From NCBI GenBank assembly GCA_009909085.1, contig JAAANX010000088.1:1-40504 (forward strand): 40,504 bases of DNA, given 5' to 3'. The notes beneath the pieces are model-generated. The model did no database searches. It had not been told where the DNA came from and saw only the letters and a program-made list of their open reading frames with translations. The position numbers and the translations under genes were made by a program. Below, piece by piece: positions 8,884 to 18,958 of this stretch (position 1 is its first letter; the number at the start of each line of letters is the position of its first letter). The DNA comes from Cyanobacteria bacterium GSL.Bin1 (GTDB taxonomy: Bacteria > Cyanobacteriota > Cyanobacteriia > Cyanobacteriales > Rubidibacteraceae).

Positions 8884-10233
8884 CTAGGCAATTCCTAATA
8901 ATTGTTGTTCAAAATACTGACGGTATAAGGTACAACTGATTTGACTTTTATGACCTTGAATGGTGATTAATCCTAACCCTTCGAGTTGGTAAGCTGCGAT
9001 CGCGTCCAGTTCTAAACTCTGATCCGTTTTTAACAGTTGTTCCATTGCTTCTCGCAAAGCGCGATTCTGCTTTAGAATGGTCAAATATCCCTGTAGATGA
9101 TGGCGAAAAATACCATTGAGATCTTCAGCTTGCTTTAAAAGATGAGTCAAATTGAGGTCCCCCCGAGACAAGTGGTAGAAGGCAACATTTAGCAAATAGG
9201 GGTGTCCGTTTAAAAAGTCAAGGATTTGTTGTGCCTGATCGATCCTCCACTCTTCAAAACCATAACGTTTTGCCAACTCTAATGTCTGTTCTAGATTGAA
9301 AGGAGACAGTTGAATCGGTAATCCCACATTAAAAGGAGATTTTGACCAGTGAAGGGGGATATACATTTCTGTAGAATAAGACAAAACGAGGCGTATTTTT
9401 TGCCACCCTTGATTACTTTTTGAAAGTTCATAGCAGGAACGCAGTAATGGTAAAAAATCTTGCACTACTGTTGGGTACTTAAAAACTCGATCTAGTTGAT
9501 CGAAAATCAACAGGAAAGGGGTTTGGATCTGGGATAAAACTCCTTTTTCTAGAAAATAACGATAGCTAAACGTACTTCCTAAGGTATCTTCCCAATAATC
9601 TTCCACATATACAGGGAGTTGTAATTGCTCAATCAAATTACAACAAATCCAATAGAGTAACCGATCCAAAGAAGCGAGAATTTCAGTCTCTGCTGCTTGG
9701 AAATCAAGAAAAACTTGGCCATAATTTAAGTTTTGACCTTCATTCATTACCCGTAGCAGTAATGATGTTTTTCCCATTTGCTGCGGACCCTTAATCCGTA
9801 CTAAGTAATTAGCATCGTAAATTGCTTCCCAAGCAAGGCTTTCCACTGGAGGACGTGTAATATATAACTTGGAATTAACGGATAAAACGCCTCCCGGAAA
9901 AAGCATTTCTCTAGCCTGTTGTGAACAAGAGTCTGTTGTCAAAGCACTCAAGGATGAGGCTAGTTCATTTTCTCTTTGTTGAGAAAGCTCATATTCTCTC
10001 AAGACAAACCCAAAGTTTCCTTTGGAAACTCGTTTCCCTAGCCTTTGTGAAAGTTCGTGCCATAACTGAGATCCCACATCTTTGAGATAACATTCACTAT
10101 AACCACTGAGCGCTTCCATCTGTTTATAGTTATATCCTTGCCAACTTTGTTCAAGGACTTTGGTTTCAGCTACTGTGAGGGGTCGACATAGCAGCGATCT
10201 TTGGATCAGAAAGAGTAAACGATTAAATTCCAT
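8884..10233 (-). CDS. AAA-like ATPase with N-terminal winged-helix (vMAP-type HTH) domain
   Basis: A 449-residue protein. Residues 1-85 match the helix-turn-helix found at the start of many cyanobacterial signalling ATPases (vWA-MoxR associated N-terminal type), with WQGYNYKQMEALSGYSECYL and KDVGSQLWHELSQRLGKRVS. An AAA-like (AAA_35) ATPase follows, with Walker A GPQQMGKTS (149-157) and a Walker B FLLIFDQLD that has Asp-Gln where the downstream paralogue has Asp-Glu. The last 150 residues are helical. No effector or repeat sensor is attached here. The next gene on the same strand begins 6 bp downstream and carries a second AAA-like domain plus WD40 repeats, so the two may act together. Family is clear, function unknown. 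Confidence 0.85.
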   Translation of the reverse strand: MEFNRLLFLIQRSLLCRPLTVAETKVLEQSWQGYNYKQMEALSGYSECYLKDVGSQLWHELSQRLGKRVSKGNFGFVLREYELSQQRENELASSLSALTTDSCSQQAREMLFPGGVLSVNSKLYITRPPVESLAWEAIYDANYLVRIKGPQQMGKTSLLLRVMNEGQNLNYGQVFLDFQAAETEILASLDRLLYWICCNLIEQLQLPVYVEDYWEDTLGSTFSYRYFLEKGVLSQIQTPFLLIFDQLDRVFKYPTVVQDFLPLLRSCYELSKSNQGWQKIRLVLSYSTEMYIPLHWSKSPFNVGLPIQLSPFNLEQTLELAKRYGFEEWRIDQAQQILDFLNGHPYLLNVAFYHLSRGDLNLTHLLKQAEDLNGIFRHHLQGYLTILKQNRALREAMEQLLKTDQSLELDAIAAYQLEGLGLITIQGHKSQISCTLYRQYFEQQLLGIA

Positions 10234-10562
10234 TGAATCAATAATAATCAGTATAAATATTGATTGCTGAATGTATATTAGTGTATAGCGCTACTGGTTC
10301 AGGTTAGGACATTACAAAAAGCTAGCAACCGAGACAGTCGTACTACTAATTCACTTAAAACGTCCTAACCTCCTTGCGTACTGCTATATAAGTAATCACC
10401 TAATCAAGATTTACTATAATCTGAGAATAATACTTTGGCTAGTCCTGAATCGACTTGGGAATAATGCTTGTAACGAATTACTTGTTTCAGCTTTCAAAAA
10501 TCAAGTTCTATGATGTTATTGGATATGAGATCTCAGTTTCAATGCTGTAAAAGGATGAACTA
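10234..10562. other. Intergenic region between AAA gene and mgtC
   Basis: This region separates divergently transcribed genes and should hold both promoters. It contains a MITE-like element at 10284-10388 (listed separately). The remaining AT-rich part shows no open frame of note. An AAAGGA ribosome site for mgtC lies near 10550. Confidence 0.6.
10284..10388. mobile_element. MITE-like element with 27-bp imperfect terminal inverted repeats
   Basis: The left end (10284-10310) starts TATAGC and ends AGGTTAGGAC. The right end (10362-10388) is its imperfect inverse, beginning GTCCTAACCT and ending GCTATA; 19 of 27 positions pair. The element is 105 bp, has no coding capacity, and has TA at both borders as expected for IS630/Tc1-type insertion into TA. 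The family is inferred from the ends and the TA borders. Confidence 0.65.
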
Positions 10563-11000
10563 ATGATCGCTCCCGTAATTGCGGTACTTTCTCCTCTTCC
10601 TTGGTCTGAGGTTGCTGCTCGTTTAATACTTGCTATCGCTTTAGGAGGAATGATTGGTTGGGATCGTGAATTTGAAAGTAAATCAGCTGGTCTGCGAACG
10701 AACATGTTGGTGAGCTTAGGGGCAGCTTTAGTGATTTTAGGCGTGTTACAGAGTGGAATTGGTCAGCAAGATGAAAGCCTAGTGGGGCGGAGTATTCAGG
10801 GAATTTTAACCGGTGTCGGATTTGTGGGTGCAGGGGCAATTTTACAACGAGATAAAGTGCATGGACTGACTACCGCAACTGCAATTTGGATTTCTTCCGC
10901 TTTAGGGATTGTCAGTGGATTGGGGCTTTGGCAACTAGGATTAATGGGCTTGGGGTTGACCATGATCATTTTGCGGGTTATGAAATTATTAGAAAAGTGA
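10563..11000 (+). CDS. mgtC: MgtC/SapB family membrane protein (short form)
   Basis: A 145-residue inner-membrane protein of the MgtC/SapB family. It has the family core GGMIGWDREFESKSAGLRTN followed by MLVSLGAALVILG, with about four or five membrane segments. It lacks the C-terminal cytoplasmic ACT-like domain of Salmonella MgtC, so it is the short form. Salmonella MgtC is known to bind and restrain the F-type ATP synthase. Here the gene ends 162 bp before atpD of the N-ATPase on the same strand, which makes a link to that enzyme worth considering but unproven. The ATG at 10563 has AAAGGA upstream. Confidence 0.9.
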   Translation: MIAPVIAVLSPLPWSEVAARLILAIALGGMIGWDREFESKSAGLRTNMLVSLGAALVILGVLQSGIGQQDESLVGRSIQGILTGVGFVGAGAILQRDKVHGLTTATAIWISSALGIVSGLGLWQLGLMGLGLTMIILRVMKLLEK

Positions 11001-11120
11001 ACCTTAATCAGAAGAATTACTCTCATATTGCTCTGGTGCTGATTGATAAATTTTAATTTTCATAACTTTCTTGCAATGACTGAAAGTCGTTATTTTTATT
11101 TAAGCATTTAACGCAACTAG

Positions 11121-12958
<1,838 letters not shown>

Positions 12959-12960
12959 CC

Positions 12961-13296
12961 ATGAATACAGAATCCCATAGCAAACCGTCTGGAAAATCCC
13001 GCAAACAGTTTCAGGAAAAAATTAAACAAAAATTATTGCAACGCCGTCGCGCCCGCGAACAGGAAGAACGACAAGGCATTTGGTTCGGACTGGCCATGAT
13101 GGGAATTGTGGGCTGGTCGGTTGCCATTCCCACGCTCATTGGCGTTGCCATTGGGATTGCTTTAGATGCTGCTTTTCCCCAATTGTCCCCAGGAATCCTC
13201 CTGATTTCTATTTTGATTGGGCTCGTCTGTGGTTGCCTCATTGCCTGGTTTTGGGTGCAACAAGAAAGCGAAAGTGAAGAAGAAGATTCAGAATAG
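12961..13296 (+). CDS. atpQ: N-ATPase accessory membrane protein AtpQ (AtpI/AtpZ-like)
   Basis: A 111-residue protein with a basic, helical N-terminus (residues 1-37, many Lys/Arg) and two membrane helices (about 42-66 and 78-100). An acidic tail ends ESESEEEDSE. Its position between atpC and the 96-residue gene is that of atpQ in atpDCQRBEFAG operons. Two helices fit AtpQ and three fit AtpR. AtpI/AtpZ-type proteins are thought to help assemble the c-ring or assist ion supply; the exact role of AtpQ is not established. AGGAGG lies about 7 bases before the ATG. Confidence 0.85.
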   Translation: MNTESHSKPSGKSRKQFQEKIKQKLLQRRRAREQEERQGIWFGLAMMGIVGWSVAIPTLIGVAIGIALDAAFPQLSPGILLISILIGLVCGCLIAWFWVQQESESEEEDSE

Positions 13297-13334
13297 TTTA
13301 AGGATAGATCAGAATTGTTTGTTGAGGAGTCATA

Positions 13335-13625
13335 ATGGTAAGCGAATTTGTGGAAAAAATCGTGGCAATCCCTTTTGGGTTTGTTCTCGGGAGTCTCTAT
13401 TTCTGGGGGCTTTGGCAGACAACCCAACGACTCACAATGACACGCGCGCCCCTGCGATTATTTCTAGTCAGTTATTTTGGTCGTTTAATACTGGCCAGTC
13501 TAGGATTTTACTGGATCGCGCAAGGGGGTTGGGTTAACGTTCTGCTTTGCTTGTTGGGGTTTTTAATCGCGCGATCGCTGCTGATCCGACGCTGGGAACC
13601 GAAACCCTATCAAGAGGAAAATTAA
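13335..13625 (+). CDS. atpR: N-ATPase accessory membrane protein AtpR
   Basis: A 96-residue protein with three membrane helices (about 9-29, 39-58 and 64-82). Basic residues lie between helices 2 and 3 and at the C-terminus (RSLLIRRWEPK). This matches AtpR, the small membrane protein encoded before subunit a in N-ATPase operons. AtpR has been proposed to interact with subunit c carboxylates through its arginines during assembly. The ATG at 13335 has GAGGAG upstream. Assignment rests on size, topology and operon position. Confidence 0.85.
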   Translation: MVSEFVEKIVAIPFGFVLGSLYFWGLWQTTQRLTMTRAPLRLFLVSYFGRLILASLGFYWIAQGGWVNVLLCLLGFLIARSLLIRRWEPKPYQEEN

Positions 13626-13662
13626 AGTTTGACGGCTGCACCTAACAGCGAGGGATCACCCG

Positions 13663-14358
13663 ATGGAAATTAGTCCCGACAATATTATATTTTGGCAACA
13701 AGATTGGCTGGTGATTAACGCCACTTTGGTCTATAGCTGGCTGGTGATGCTGATTTTAGTGATTGCCTCTTGGCTTGCCACTCGTGATTTAGTGGTGGAT
13801 CCCAATCGCGTTTCCCGGTGGCAAAATACTTTAGAAATTATTGTTGAGCAACTGAACACGCAGATCCGAGAAGGCATTCGTCAAGAACCGACACAGTTTT
13901 TACCGTTTATTGGCACACTCTTCTTATTTATTGGCGTGTCCAATGTTTTGACGCTCTTTCCTTACTACGAATCGCCGGCGGGATCCTTATCCACCGCTGC
14001 TGCCTTAGCGATTTGTGTTTTAGTCGCTGTCCCGTTTTACGGAATTAAAAATGTCGGGATTGTGAACTATCTCAAAACTTACATCTCGCCGCTGCCAATT
14101 ATGTTGCCCTTCAATATCATGAGTGAGCTTTCCCGAACCTTATCCCTAGCGGTGCGTTTATTTGGGAATATCATGAGTACCAGTTTGCTGGTTGGCATTT
14201 TAGTGGTTCTTGTTCCTTTAATATTCCCGGCAATTACTCGCGCCTTCGGGATGCTGGTTGGGGTCATTCAAGCCTATGTCTTCTCGATTCTCGCCTTAGT
14301 TTACATTGCTTCGGGAATGCAGGCACAACGCACAACAAAACATCAAGAAGAGGATTAA
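13663..14358 (+). CDS. atpB: N-ATPase subunit a
   Basis: The 231-residue stator subunit a of the membrane part, which forms the ion half-channels. The essential arginine is Arg165 in SLAVRLFGNIMS, the best conserved segment of the family. About five hydrophobic helices are visible, and the last (GVIQAYVFSILALVYIASGM) has the usual QAYVF motif. The ATG at 13663 follows a moderate GAGGG site. There is a 37-base gap after atpR and an 8-base gap before atpE. Confidence 0.95.
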   Translation: MEISPDNIIFWQQDWLVINATLVYSWLVMLILVIASWLATRDLVVDPNRVSRWQNTLEIIVEQLNTQIREGIRQEPTQFLPFIGTLFLFIGVSNVLTLFPYYESPAGSLSTAAALAICVLVAVPFYGIKNVGIVNYLKTYISPLPIMLPFNIMSELSRTLSLAVRLFGNIMSTSLLVGILVVLVPLIFPAITRAFGMLVGVIQAYVFSILALVYIASGMQAQRTTKHQEED

Positions 14359-14366
14359 AGAAGACG

Positions 14367-14645
14367 ATGAGCGATCTCAGTTTAATTGGCATTGCATCGA
14401 TTATTAGCGCTGGACTGACGATTGGTCTCGGCGCAATTGGACCCGCGATTGGGGAAGGGTTAGCCCTAGCAAATGCCTTAAGGGCGTTGGCGCAACAACC
14501 GGATAAAGCGAATACCATTACACGAACCTTATTTGTGGGGATGGCATTTGTAGAATCAACGGCAATTTACTGTTTTGTTATTTCCATTATTCTGATTTTC
14601 GCCAACCCGTTCTGGAATCATTTTCTGAACCAAGCAGGGGGGTAA
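14367..14645 (+). CDS. atpE: N-ATPase subunit c with two-glutamate sodium site
   Basis: The 92-residue rotor-ring subunit c. Helix 1 holds GPAIGEG with Glu30. A polar loop with QQPDKA (43-48) follows. Helix 2 holds V62-E63-S64-T65 and Tyr68. The E-S-T-x-x-Y set is the sodium-binding signature known from Na+ ATP synthases. A second carboxylate in helix 1, in place of the glutamine of the Ilyobacter type, is typical of N-ATPases and is thought to keep Na+ bound at high salt. The enzyme is therefore predicted to move Na+ rather than H+. The site is seen in the sequence; direction and ion use are inferred from known relatives. Confidence 0.95.
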   Translation: MSDLSLIGIASIISAGLTIGLGAIGPAIGEGLALANALRALAQQPDKANTITRTLFVGMAFVESTAIYCFVISIILIFANPFWNHFLNQAGG

Positions 14646-14649
14646 CAGC

Positions 14650-15420
14650 GTGTTATTCGATTGGTTTACGTTCTTCGCGCAAATTGTTAACTTTATCATC
14701 TTAGTGTATTTGCTCTGGCGGTTCTTGTATCGACCAATTAATCAGGTGATGGATGACCGCCAACGGCAACTGCAAGAACGCTGGGATGATGCGCGTGAAC
14801 AAGAAGAAAAAGCCCAACAAGAAGCCCAGAAATATCGGGATCAACAAGCGGAACTCGAAGCACAACGCGATGCTTTAATCTCGGAAGCGAAAGCAGAAGC
14901 GGAACAAAAGCGTCAAGAGTTGCGGCAATCGGCACGGGAGGAAATTCAACAACGGCGGGAACAATGGCAGGAAGCCCTGCGCCAAGAACAGAACTCTTTT
15001 TACGCGCGATCGCGCCAAAAACTCCGAGAAGAAACCATTGCCATCTGTCGGCGCGTCCTGCGAGATTTAGCCGATGCTGATTTAGAACAACAGGCGATCG
15101 CGCTATTTCTAGAACGCTTGAAAGAACAGAGTAATGATGAAAAGAGTGAACTGTCTAACCTCAAAAATGGGGAAATTCAGGAAGTGGTGGTTTGGAGTGG
15201 CTTTGAGCTATCTTCAACCCAACGCCAAAAAATTGCCCTTGCCTTTGAACGACAAAACCTCACCCAAAGTAACGCCATTGAGTTTCAAACGAATCCTGAT
15301 TTAATCTTTGGCATTGAAGCGCGATTTGGCGATCATGAGGTGGGATGGAATGTTGACGATTATCTCCAAAATTTAGACCGTACCTTTTCCCAACTGTTTG
15401 CAAATAATATTAGTCATTAG
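14650..15420 (+). CDS. atpF: N-ATPase subunit b with delta-like C-terminal part
   Basis: The 256-residue peripheral-stalk subunit. One N-terminal membrane helix (about 5-25) is followed by a long charged coiled coil from about 30 to 150, rich in Gln, Glu and Arg. The last 75 residues (from WSGFELSSTQRQKIALAF on, with LIFGIEARFGDHEVG) resemble the C-terminal part of subunit delta. The operon has no separate delta gene, as in other N-ATPases, so this subunit probably serves both tasks. It starts with GTG at 14650, with a run of G just upstream at the atpE end. It is followed by a repeat-filled gap before atpA. Confidence 0.93.
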   Translation: MLFDWFTFFAQIVNFIILVYLLWRFLYRPINQVMDDRQRQLQERWDDAREQEEKAQQEAQKYRDQQAELEAQRDALISEAKAEAEQKRQELRQSAREEIQQRREQWQEALRQEQNSFYARSRQKLREETIAICRRVLRDLADADLEQQAIALFLERLKEQSNDEKSELSNLKNGEIQEVVVWSGFELSSTQRQKIALAFERQNLTQSNAIEFQTNPDLIFGIEARFGDHEVGWNVDDYLQNLDRTFSQLFANNISH

Positions 15421-15559
15421 TTATTAGTTATTAGTCATTCGTCATTGGTCATTGGTCATTGGTTATTAGTCATTTGCGCACTTGGTCACTGGCTACTGGT
15501 AACTGGTCACCCTCTTCCCACAAGTAATTTATAGTAAATCTCCATCCAACGATTAAGCC
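15421..15559. repeat. Short tandem repeats (TCATTGGT/TTATTAG type) inside the N-ATPase operon
   Basis: Directly after the atpF stop the sequence is built of 7-bp units such as GTCATTA, GTTATTA, GTCATTG and GTCACTG up to about 15512. These are the short tandemly repeated sequences known from cyanobacterial intergenic DNA. They make this by far the largest gap in the operon (139 bp) and leave atpA with a poor ribosome binding site. No terminator-like T run follows them. Confidence 0.8.
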
Positions 15560-17134
15560 ATGAGTGAAGATGATTCCTCCCTAACTCGCCTAGTTGAAAG
15601 CACTTTCTCCCAATGGGAAAGCGTGCTGGATCAGTATCGATTTCCCTTACAAACCCATGAAGTGGGAATCGTTAAATCGGTTTCCAGTGGCATTGCCACC
15701 GTCAGCGGGCTATTTGGGGCACGCCTTGATGAATTGATTGAATTTCCTAACGGTTTACTGGGCATTGCCTTTAACTTGGATGCTGAAGAAATTGGCGTGA
15801 TTCTCCTCGGCGAAAGTGAAAATGTGCAAGCGGGAGATAAAGTGTACCGTTTGGGTCGCATTTTAGATGTGCCGGTTGGCGATGCACTGTTGGGTCGTGT
15901 CGTCGATGGCTTAGGTCGCCCCTTGGATGATCAAGGTGAGGTTAAAACCGGTGAGCGCTGGCCCACAGAACGTCCAGCGCGAGGGATTATGGAGCGTGAT
16001 CCGGTAGAAGTCCCTTTACAAACTGGGATTAAAGTGATTGATGCCTTGATTCCTGTCGGACGGGGACAACGGGAACTCATTGTCGGGGATCGGCAAATTG
16101 GGAAAACTGCCATTGCAGTGGATACAATTCTCAATCAGAGAAATGCCAATGTCATTTGTATTTACTGCGCGATCGGGCAACGAGGGGCAGCAGTTGCAAA
16201 AGTGATTGATCGCTTACGACAGTACAAAGCAATAGATTACACGGTTGTGGTGGTTGCCCCTGGGGAATCTCCGCCCGGCTTGAAGTATATTACCCCCTAT
16301 GCCGCAACAACCATTGGCGAATATTTCCGCGATCAGGGTCGGGATGTCCTGATTATTTATGATGACCTCACCCAGCACGCTTGGGCCTACCGTGAACTGT
16401 CCCTCCTTTTACGACGACCACCCGGTCGAGAAGCCTATCCCGGCGATATTTTCTACATTCACTCCCGACTCCTAGAACGATCTACCCATCTGCGAGCGGA
16501 ACTTGGGGGCGGTTCCCTTACGGCACTCCCCATTGTGGAAACTCAAGCCCAGAATATATCCGCTTATATTCCGACGAATTTGATTTCCATTACCGACGGT
16601 CAGATTTATCTCTCCCCCAATTTGTTTCAACAAGGGATTCTGCCAGCAGTTGATGTGGGGAAATCGGTCTCCCGTGTTGGCGGAAAAACCCAACTTCCCG
16701 CTTACAGACGAGTGGCTTCTGATTTGCGCTTGTCTTACTCCCAGTTCCAAGAAGTAGAAGTCTTTGCCCGTTTTGGCACCCGTTTAGACGAACAAACCCG
16801 TCATACCCTCGAACGCGGTCGTCGGGTGCGAGAAGTGCTCAAACAAAAAGAATCAAAATCTCTCACGCCAGCGGAACAAGTTGCCATTTTGTTTGCAGTC
16901 AATAATGGGTTATTTGATGACATTGCCTTGGATCAGATTAAAGCAGCAGAAGCAGAGGTACAAGCAGTGATGAACGGGGAATTATCTCCAATGCGCGATC
17001 GAATTCAAAATGGAGAAAAGTTGAATGACGAAGATATTGATGCCTTATCTCAAGCATTAGAAGATATTGATGCCTTATCTCAAGCATTAAAGGAGGCGAC
17101 AACCCAACTGCAACAGGAGACCAACCATGACTAA
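15560..17134 (+). CDS. atpA: N-ATPase subunit alpha
   Basis: The 524-residue non-catalytic alpha subunit. Walker A is GDRQIGKT (176-183), [20 protein letters not shown]-type sequence follows (here [17 protein letters not shown]), and the arginine-finger region has [15 protein letters not shown]. The C-terminus is extended by an exact 30-bp tandem duplication (17030-17089) that repeats [10 protein letters not shown]. The ATG at 15560 has only a weak ribosome site, and the 139 bp before it are filled with short repeats. It overlaps atpG by 8 bases. The rest of the protein is regular. Confidence 0.96.
   Translation: MSEDDSSLTRLVESTFSQWESVLDQYRFPLQTHEVGIVKSVSSGIATVSGLFGARLDELIEFPNGLLGIAFNLDAEEIGVILLGESENVQAGDKVYRLGRILDVPVGDALLGRVVDGLGRPLDDQGEVKTGERWPTERPARGIMERDPVEVPLQTGIKVIDALIPVGRGQRELIVGDRQIGKTAIAVDTILNQRNANVICIYCAIGQRGAAVAKVIDRLRQYKAIDYTVVVVAPGESPPGLKYITPYAATTIGEYFRDQGRDVLIIYDDLTQHAWAYRELSLLLRRPPGREAYPGDIFYIHSRLLERSTHLRAELGGGSLTALPIVETQAQNISAYIPTNLISITDGQIYLSPNLFQQGILPAVDVGKSVSRVGGKTQLPAYRRVASDLRLSYSQFQEVEVFARFGTRLDEQTRHTLERGRRVREVLKQKESKSLTPAEQVAILFAVNNGLFDDIALDQIKAAEAEVQAVMNGELSPMRDRIQNGEKLNDEDIDALSQALEDIDALSQALKEATTQLQQETNHD
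17030..17089 (+). repeat. Perfect 30-bp tandem duplication in atpA
   Basis: Two identical 30-bp units (17030-17059 and 17060-17089) each encode [10 protein letters not shown] near the alpha subunit C-terminus. The lack of any base difference points to recent slippage. The frame is kept, so ten residues are added in the tail that normally continues into KEATTQLQQ. Confidence 0.95.
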
Positions 17135-18038
17135 TGCCCAGTCACTGCAAGCCACGATTCATCATGTGGAAGATTTACAAGCAGTTGTGAAAACGATGAA
17201 AGCCCTAGCTGCGGTGAGTATTCGTCAATACGAACGCGCTGTCGATGTTTTAGGGGAATACAGTCGCAGTATTGAAACGGGATTTCAAATTCTCCTCCAA
17301 CAACGGCATTTTGCCAGTCAATCCCTGATTCCTCCTGTTCTGGAATCTCATCCCTTAGCCTTTCAGCGGGTGGCAGCGATTATTTTTGGCTCAGATCGCG
17401 GATTGTGCGGACAGTTCAACGAGCGAATTGCCTCTTTTGCCCTGTCGGAGTTAGAAGAGTTGGGATTGGAAAATGAACCCTTAATCGCGATCGCGGGAGA
17501 ACGGTTACTTCCCTCTTTAGAAAGCGCAAATTACCCGATTAATCAACAATTTGCCGTTCCTGCTGCTGTTGATGGCATTGTTGACCTCACCACAGAAATT
17601 TTATTAGCCATTGAAGAATGGCAAGTGCGCGAGGGGATTGATCGCGTGATCCTCTTTTACAACGAACCCAGCACCGGAACCACCTATCATCCCCGTCAGT
17701 TTCAACTCCTACCGCTGGACGTCAACTGGTTGCAATCCCTGAGTCAACGTAATTGGCCCACTAACGAAATTCCCCTCGTAACCATGGATGAAGAGGAATT
17801 TTTATCAGCTTTGATTCGCGAGTATCTCTTTCTCTACCTCTTTCGCGCCGCCGCTGCCTCTCTCGCCAGTGAAAATTCCAGTCGCTTATCTTCTATGCAG
17901 TCAGCCGAGAAAAACATTCAAGATCGCATTGGTGATCTCACTTCCGAATATCGTCGTCAACGTCAAAGTGCAATTACCTCTGAGTTACTGGATGTCGTTT
18001 CCGGATTTGAAGCATTAAGTGATAATCCCTCATCCTGA
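17127..18038 (+). CDS. atpG: N-ATPase subunit gamma
   Basis: The 303-residue central shaft subunit. The N-terminal helix ([20 protein letters not shown]) and C-terminal helix ([15 protein letters not shown]) form the coiled coil that turns inside alpha3beta3. The conserved [14 protein letters not shown] lies near 90. The start lies within the atpA end, with CAGGAG just upstream. It is the last gene of the operon. A partial, decayed copy of its second half lies 3 kb downstream (20867-21221), beyond a toxin-antitoxin island. Confidence 0.95.
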   Translation: MTNAQSLQATIHHVEDLQAVVKTMKALAAVSIRQYERAVDVLGEYSRSIETGFQILLQQRHFASQSLIPPVLESHPLAFQRVAAIIFGSDRGLCGQFNERIASFALSELEELGLENEPLIAIAGERLLPSLESANYPINQQFAVPAAVDGIVDLTTEILLAIEEWQVREGIDRVILFYNEPSTGTTYHPRQFQLLPLDVNWLQSLSQRNWPTNEIPLVTMDEEEFLSALIREYLFLYLFRAAAASLASENSSRLSSMQSAEKNIQDRIGDLTSEYRRQRQSAITSELLDVVSGFEALSDNPSS

Positions 18039-18070
18039 AAGAAGGAAAAAACATTTGTTCTCGTCTGTTC

Positions 18071-18103
18071 CTAAGCTAAATATGAATCCGTTTCTACATA
18101 ATT
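18071..18103. repeat. Left copy of a 33-bp direct repeat bracketing the toxin-antitoxin island
   Basis: The 33 bases starting CTAAGCTAAATATG and ending CTACATAATT recur without change at 21273-21305. In both places they follow an atpG 3' end by 30-55 bp. The perfect match contrasts with the roughly 10% divergence of the two atpG ends. Confidence 0.85.
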
Positions 18104-18106
18104 GGT

Positions 18107-18199
18107 ATGACAACATTCACTGCTGTTATTGAAAGAGATATGGAAACTGATCTTTATGTGGGATGTGGGGGATGTTCCCAGATTACATGAGCGACCTTA
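18107..18199 (+). pseudogene. Remnant of a HicB-type antitoxin gene
   Basis: An ATG at 18107 opens MTTFTAVIERDMETDLYVG, which matches the start of HicB-family antitoxins (usual continuation YVPGFPGAHSQG). A small duplication (TGTGGGGGA) then breaks the frame, which stops at 18190. The other frame shows VPRLHERP before a stop at 18199. The remaining 40-50 residues and any hicA gene are missing. Confidence 0.65.
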
Positions 18200-18204
18200 A
18201 CCCT

Positions 18205-18618
18205 TCATTGATCCAGTTCCCGAATGATACGCTGAAATAGAGAAACAGAAATAATCGTCGTCTCAATCAACTCTTGTGCCTCACGCAACTCTCGATCTCC
18301 TGTAATTAAAAAGTCAGCTTCACTCGCCACTGCACAACTTAAAAATTTCACGTCTTTTTGATTTCTGGGAAAATGAGTCTTGATATTAACACTCACTAGG
18401 GTGGTTGCTTCCTCTAAAACCTGAGACCAACTTTCCTGTTGCACAGCAGTTAACTTGAATCGCGGGCGCGATAAAACTCCCTTATACTCGCTTAAAATTG
18501 CTTCTGAAACAATCCAATGCACATCTCGACGATCAATCAGCCATAAAATAATTGCTTCTGGCTTTCTTCCAGAAATGGCAGCGGAGATTAAAACGCTCGT
18601 GTCAATAATAACCTTCAT
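18205..18618 (-). CDS. PIN-domain toxin (VapC-like ribonuclease)
   Basis: A 137-residue PIN-domain protein of the type II toxin class, expected to cut RNA with a Mg2+-dependent acidic site. The acidic residues are in place: Asp6 (VIIDTSVL), Glu44 (ILSEYKGVL), Asp89 (NQKDVKFL) and Asp108 (LITGDREL). Length is normal. Its ATG overlaps the stop of the upstream 79-residue gene by 4 bases, the standard antitoxin-toxin coupling. The pair lies in a run of minus-strand TA genes inserted after atpG. The gene looks intact; target unknown. Confidence 0.9.
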   Translation of the reverse strand: MKVIIDTSVLISAAISGRKPEAIILWLIDRRDVHWIVSEAILSEYKGVLSRPRFKLTAVQQESWSQVLEEATTLVSVNIKTHFPRNQKDVKFLSCAVASEADFLITGDRELREAQELIETTIISVSLFQRIIRELDQ

Positions 18619-18854
18619 TCACCCCGACGATAAGCTTCAATTTCTGCTTGCACCTCTTCTTCGGTTAAGGGGGATAGCACATGGATCGCTTGCGTTTCTT
18701 GAAACAACTTTTGGCAGCGATCAGTTAAACTTTCTGGTTCATCCTCCTCAGCAATCACGATTACCTCCACGCGTTGTCCAGGGGAGAATGGCAAATCTGA
18801 TAAGATGACTTGCTTGGGATCTTCTATTGTTAAATATTTTTTATACGCTTCCAT
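18615..18854 (-). CDS. Antitoxin of the PIN toxin
   Basis: A 79-residue, acidic protein. The N-terminal part (VILSDLPFSPGQRVEVIVIAEEDE) has the beta-rich look of an AbrB/MazE-like or DUF-type DNA-binding start. The C-terminal part (LTDRCQKLFQETQAIHVLSPLTEEEVQAEIEAYRRGE) should wrap the toxin. It is placed directly before the PIN gene with an ATGA overlap, so the antitoxin role comes mainly from position. The bases upstream contain a short remnant reading frame (GKLTGIVSNPDLAEAQWKR) that runs into its start, another sign of decay in this island. Confidence 0.78.
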   Translation of the reverse strand: MEAYKKYLTIEDPKQVILSDLPFSPGQRVEVIVIAEEDEPESLTDRCQKLFQETQAIHVLSPLTEEEVQAEIEAYRRGE

Positions 18855-18958
18855 TGTGCTTCTGCCAAATCGGGATTAGAAACAATTCCTGTAAGCTTCC
18901 CATTTCCATATTTTAACCAACGCTAACGGGAACGCAGTTGACAATTATGTGATCATCT

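Noticed and set aside
15421-15520. Regular repeats that might suggest a small CRISPR array
   Set aside because: The units are about 7 bp, directly adjacent, with no spacers and no cas genes; they are short tandem repeats.
16141-18038. The idea that the ATP synthase operon is broken because it has no delta gene
   Set aside because: N-ATPase operons normally lack a separate delta; the gene set here is complete for that type.
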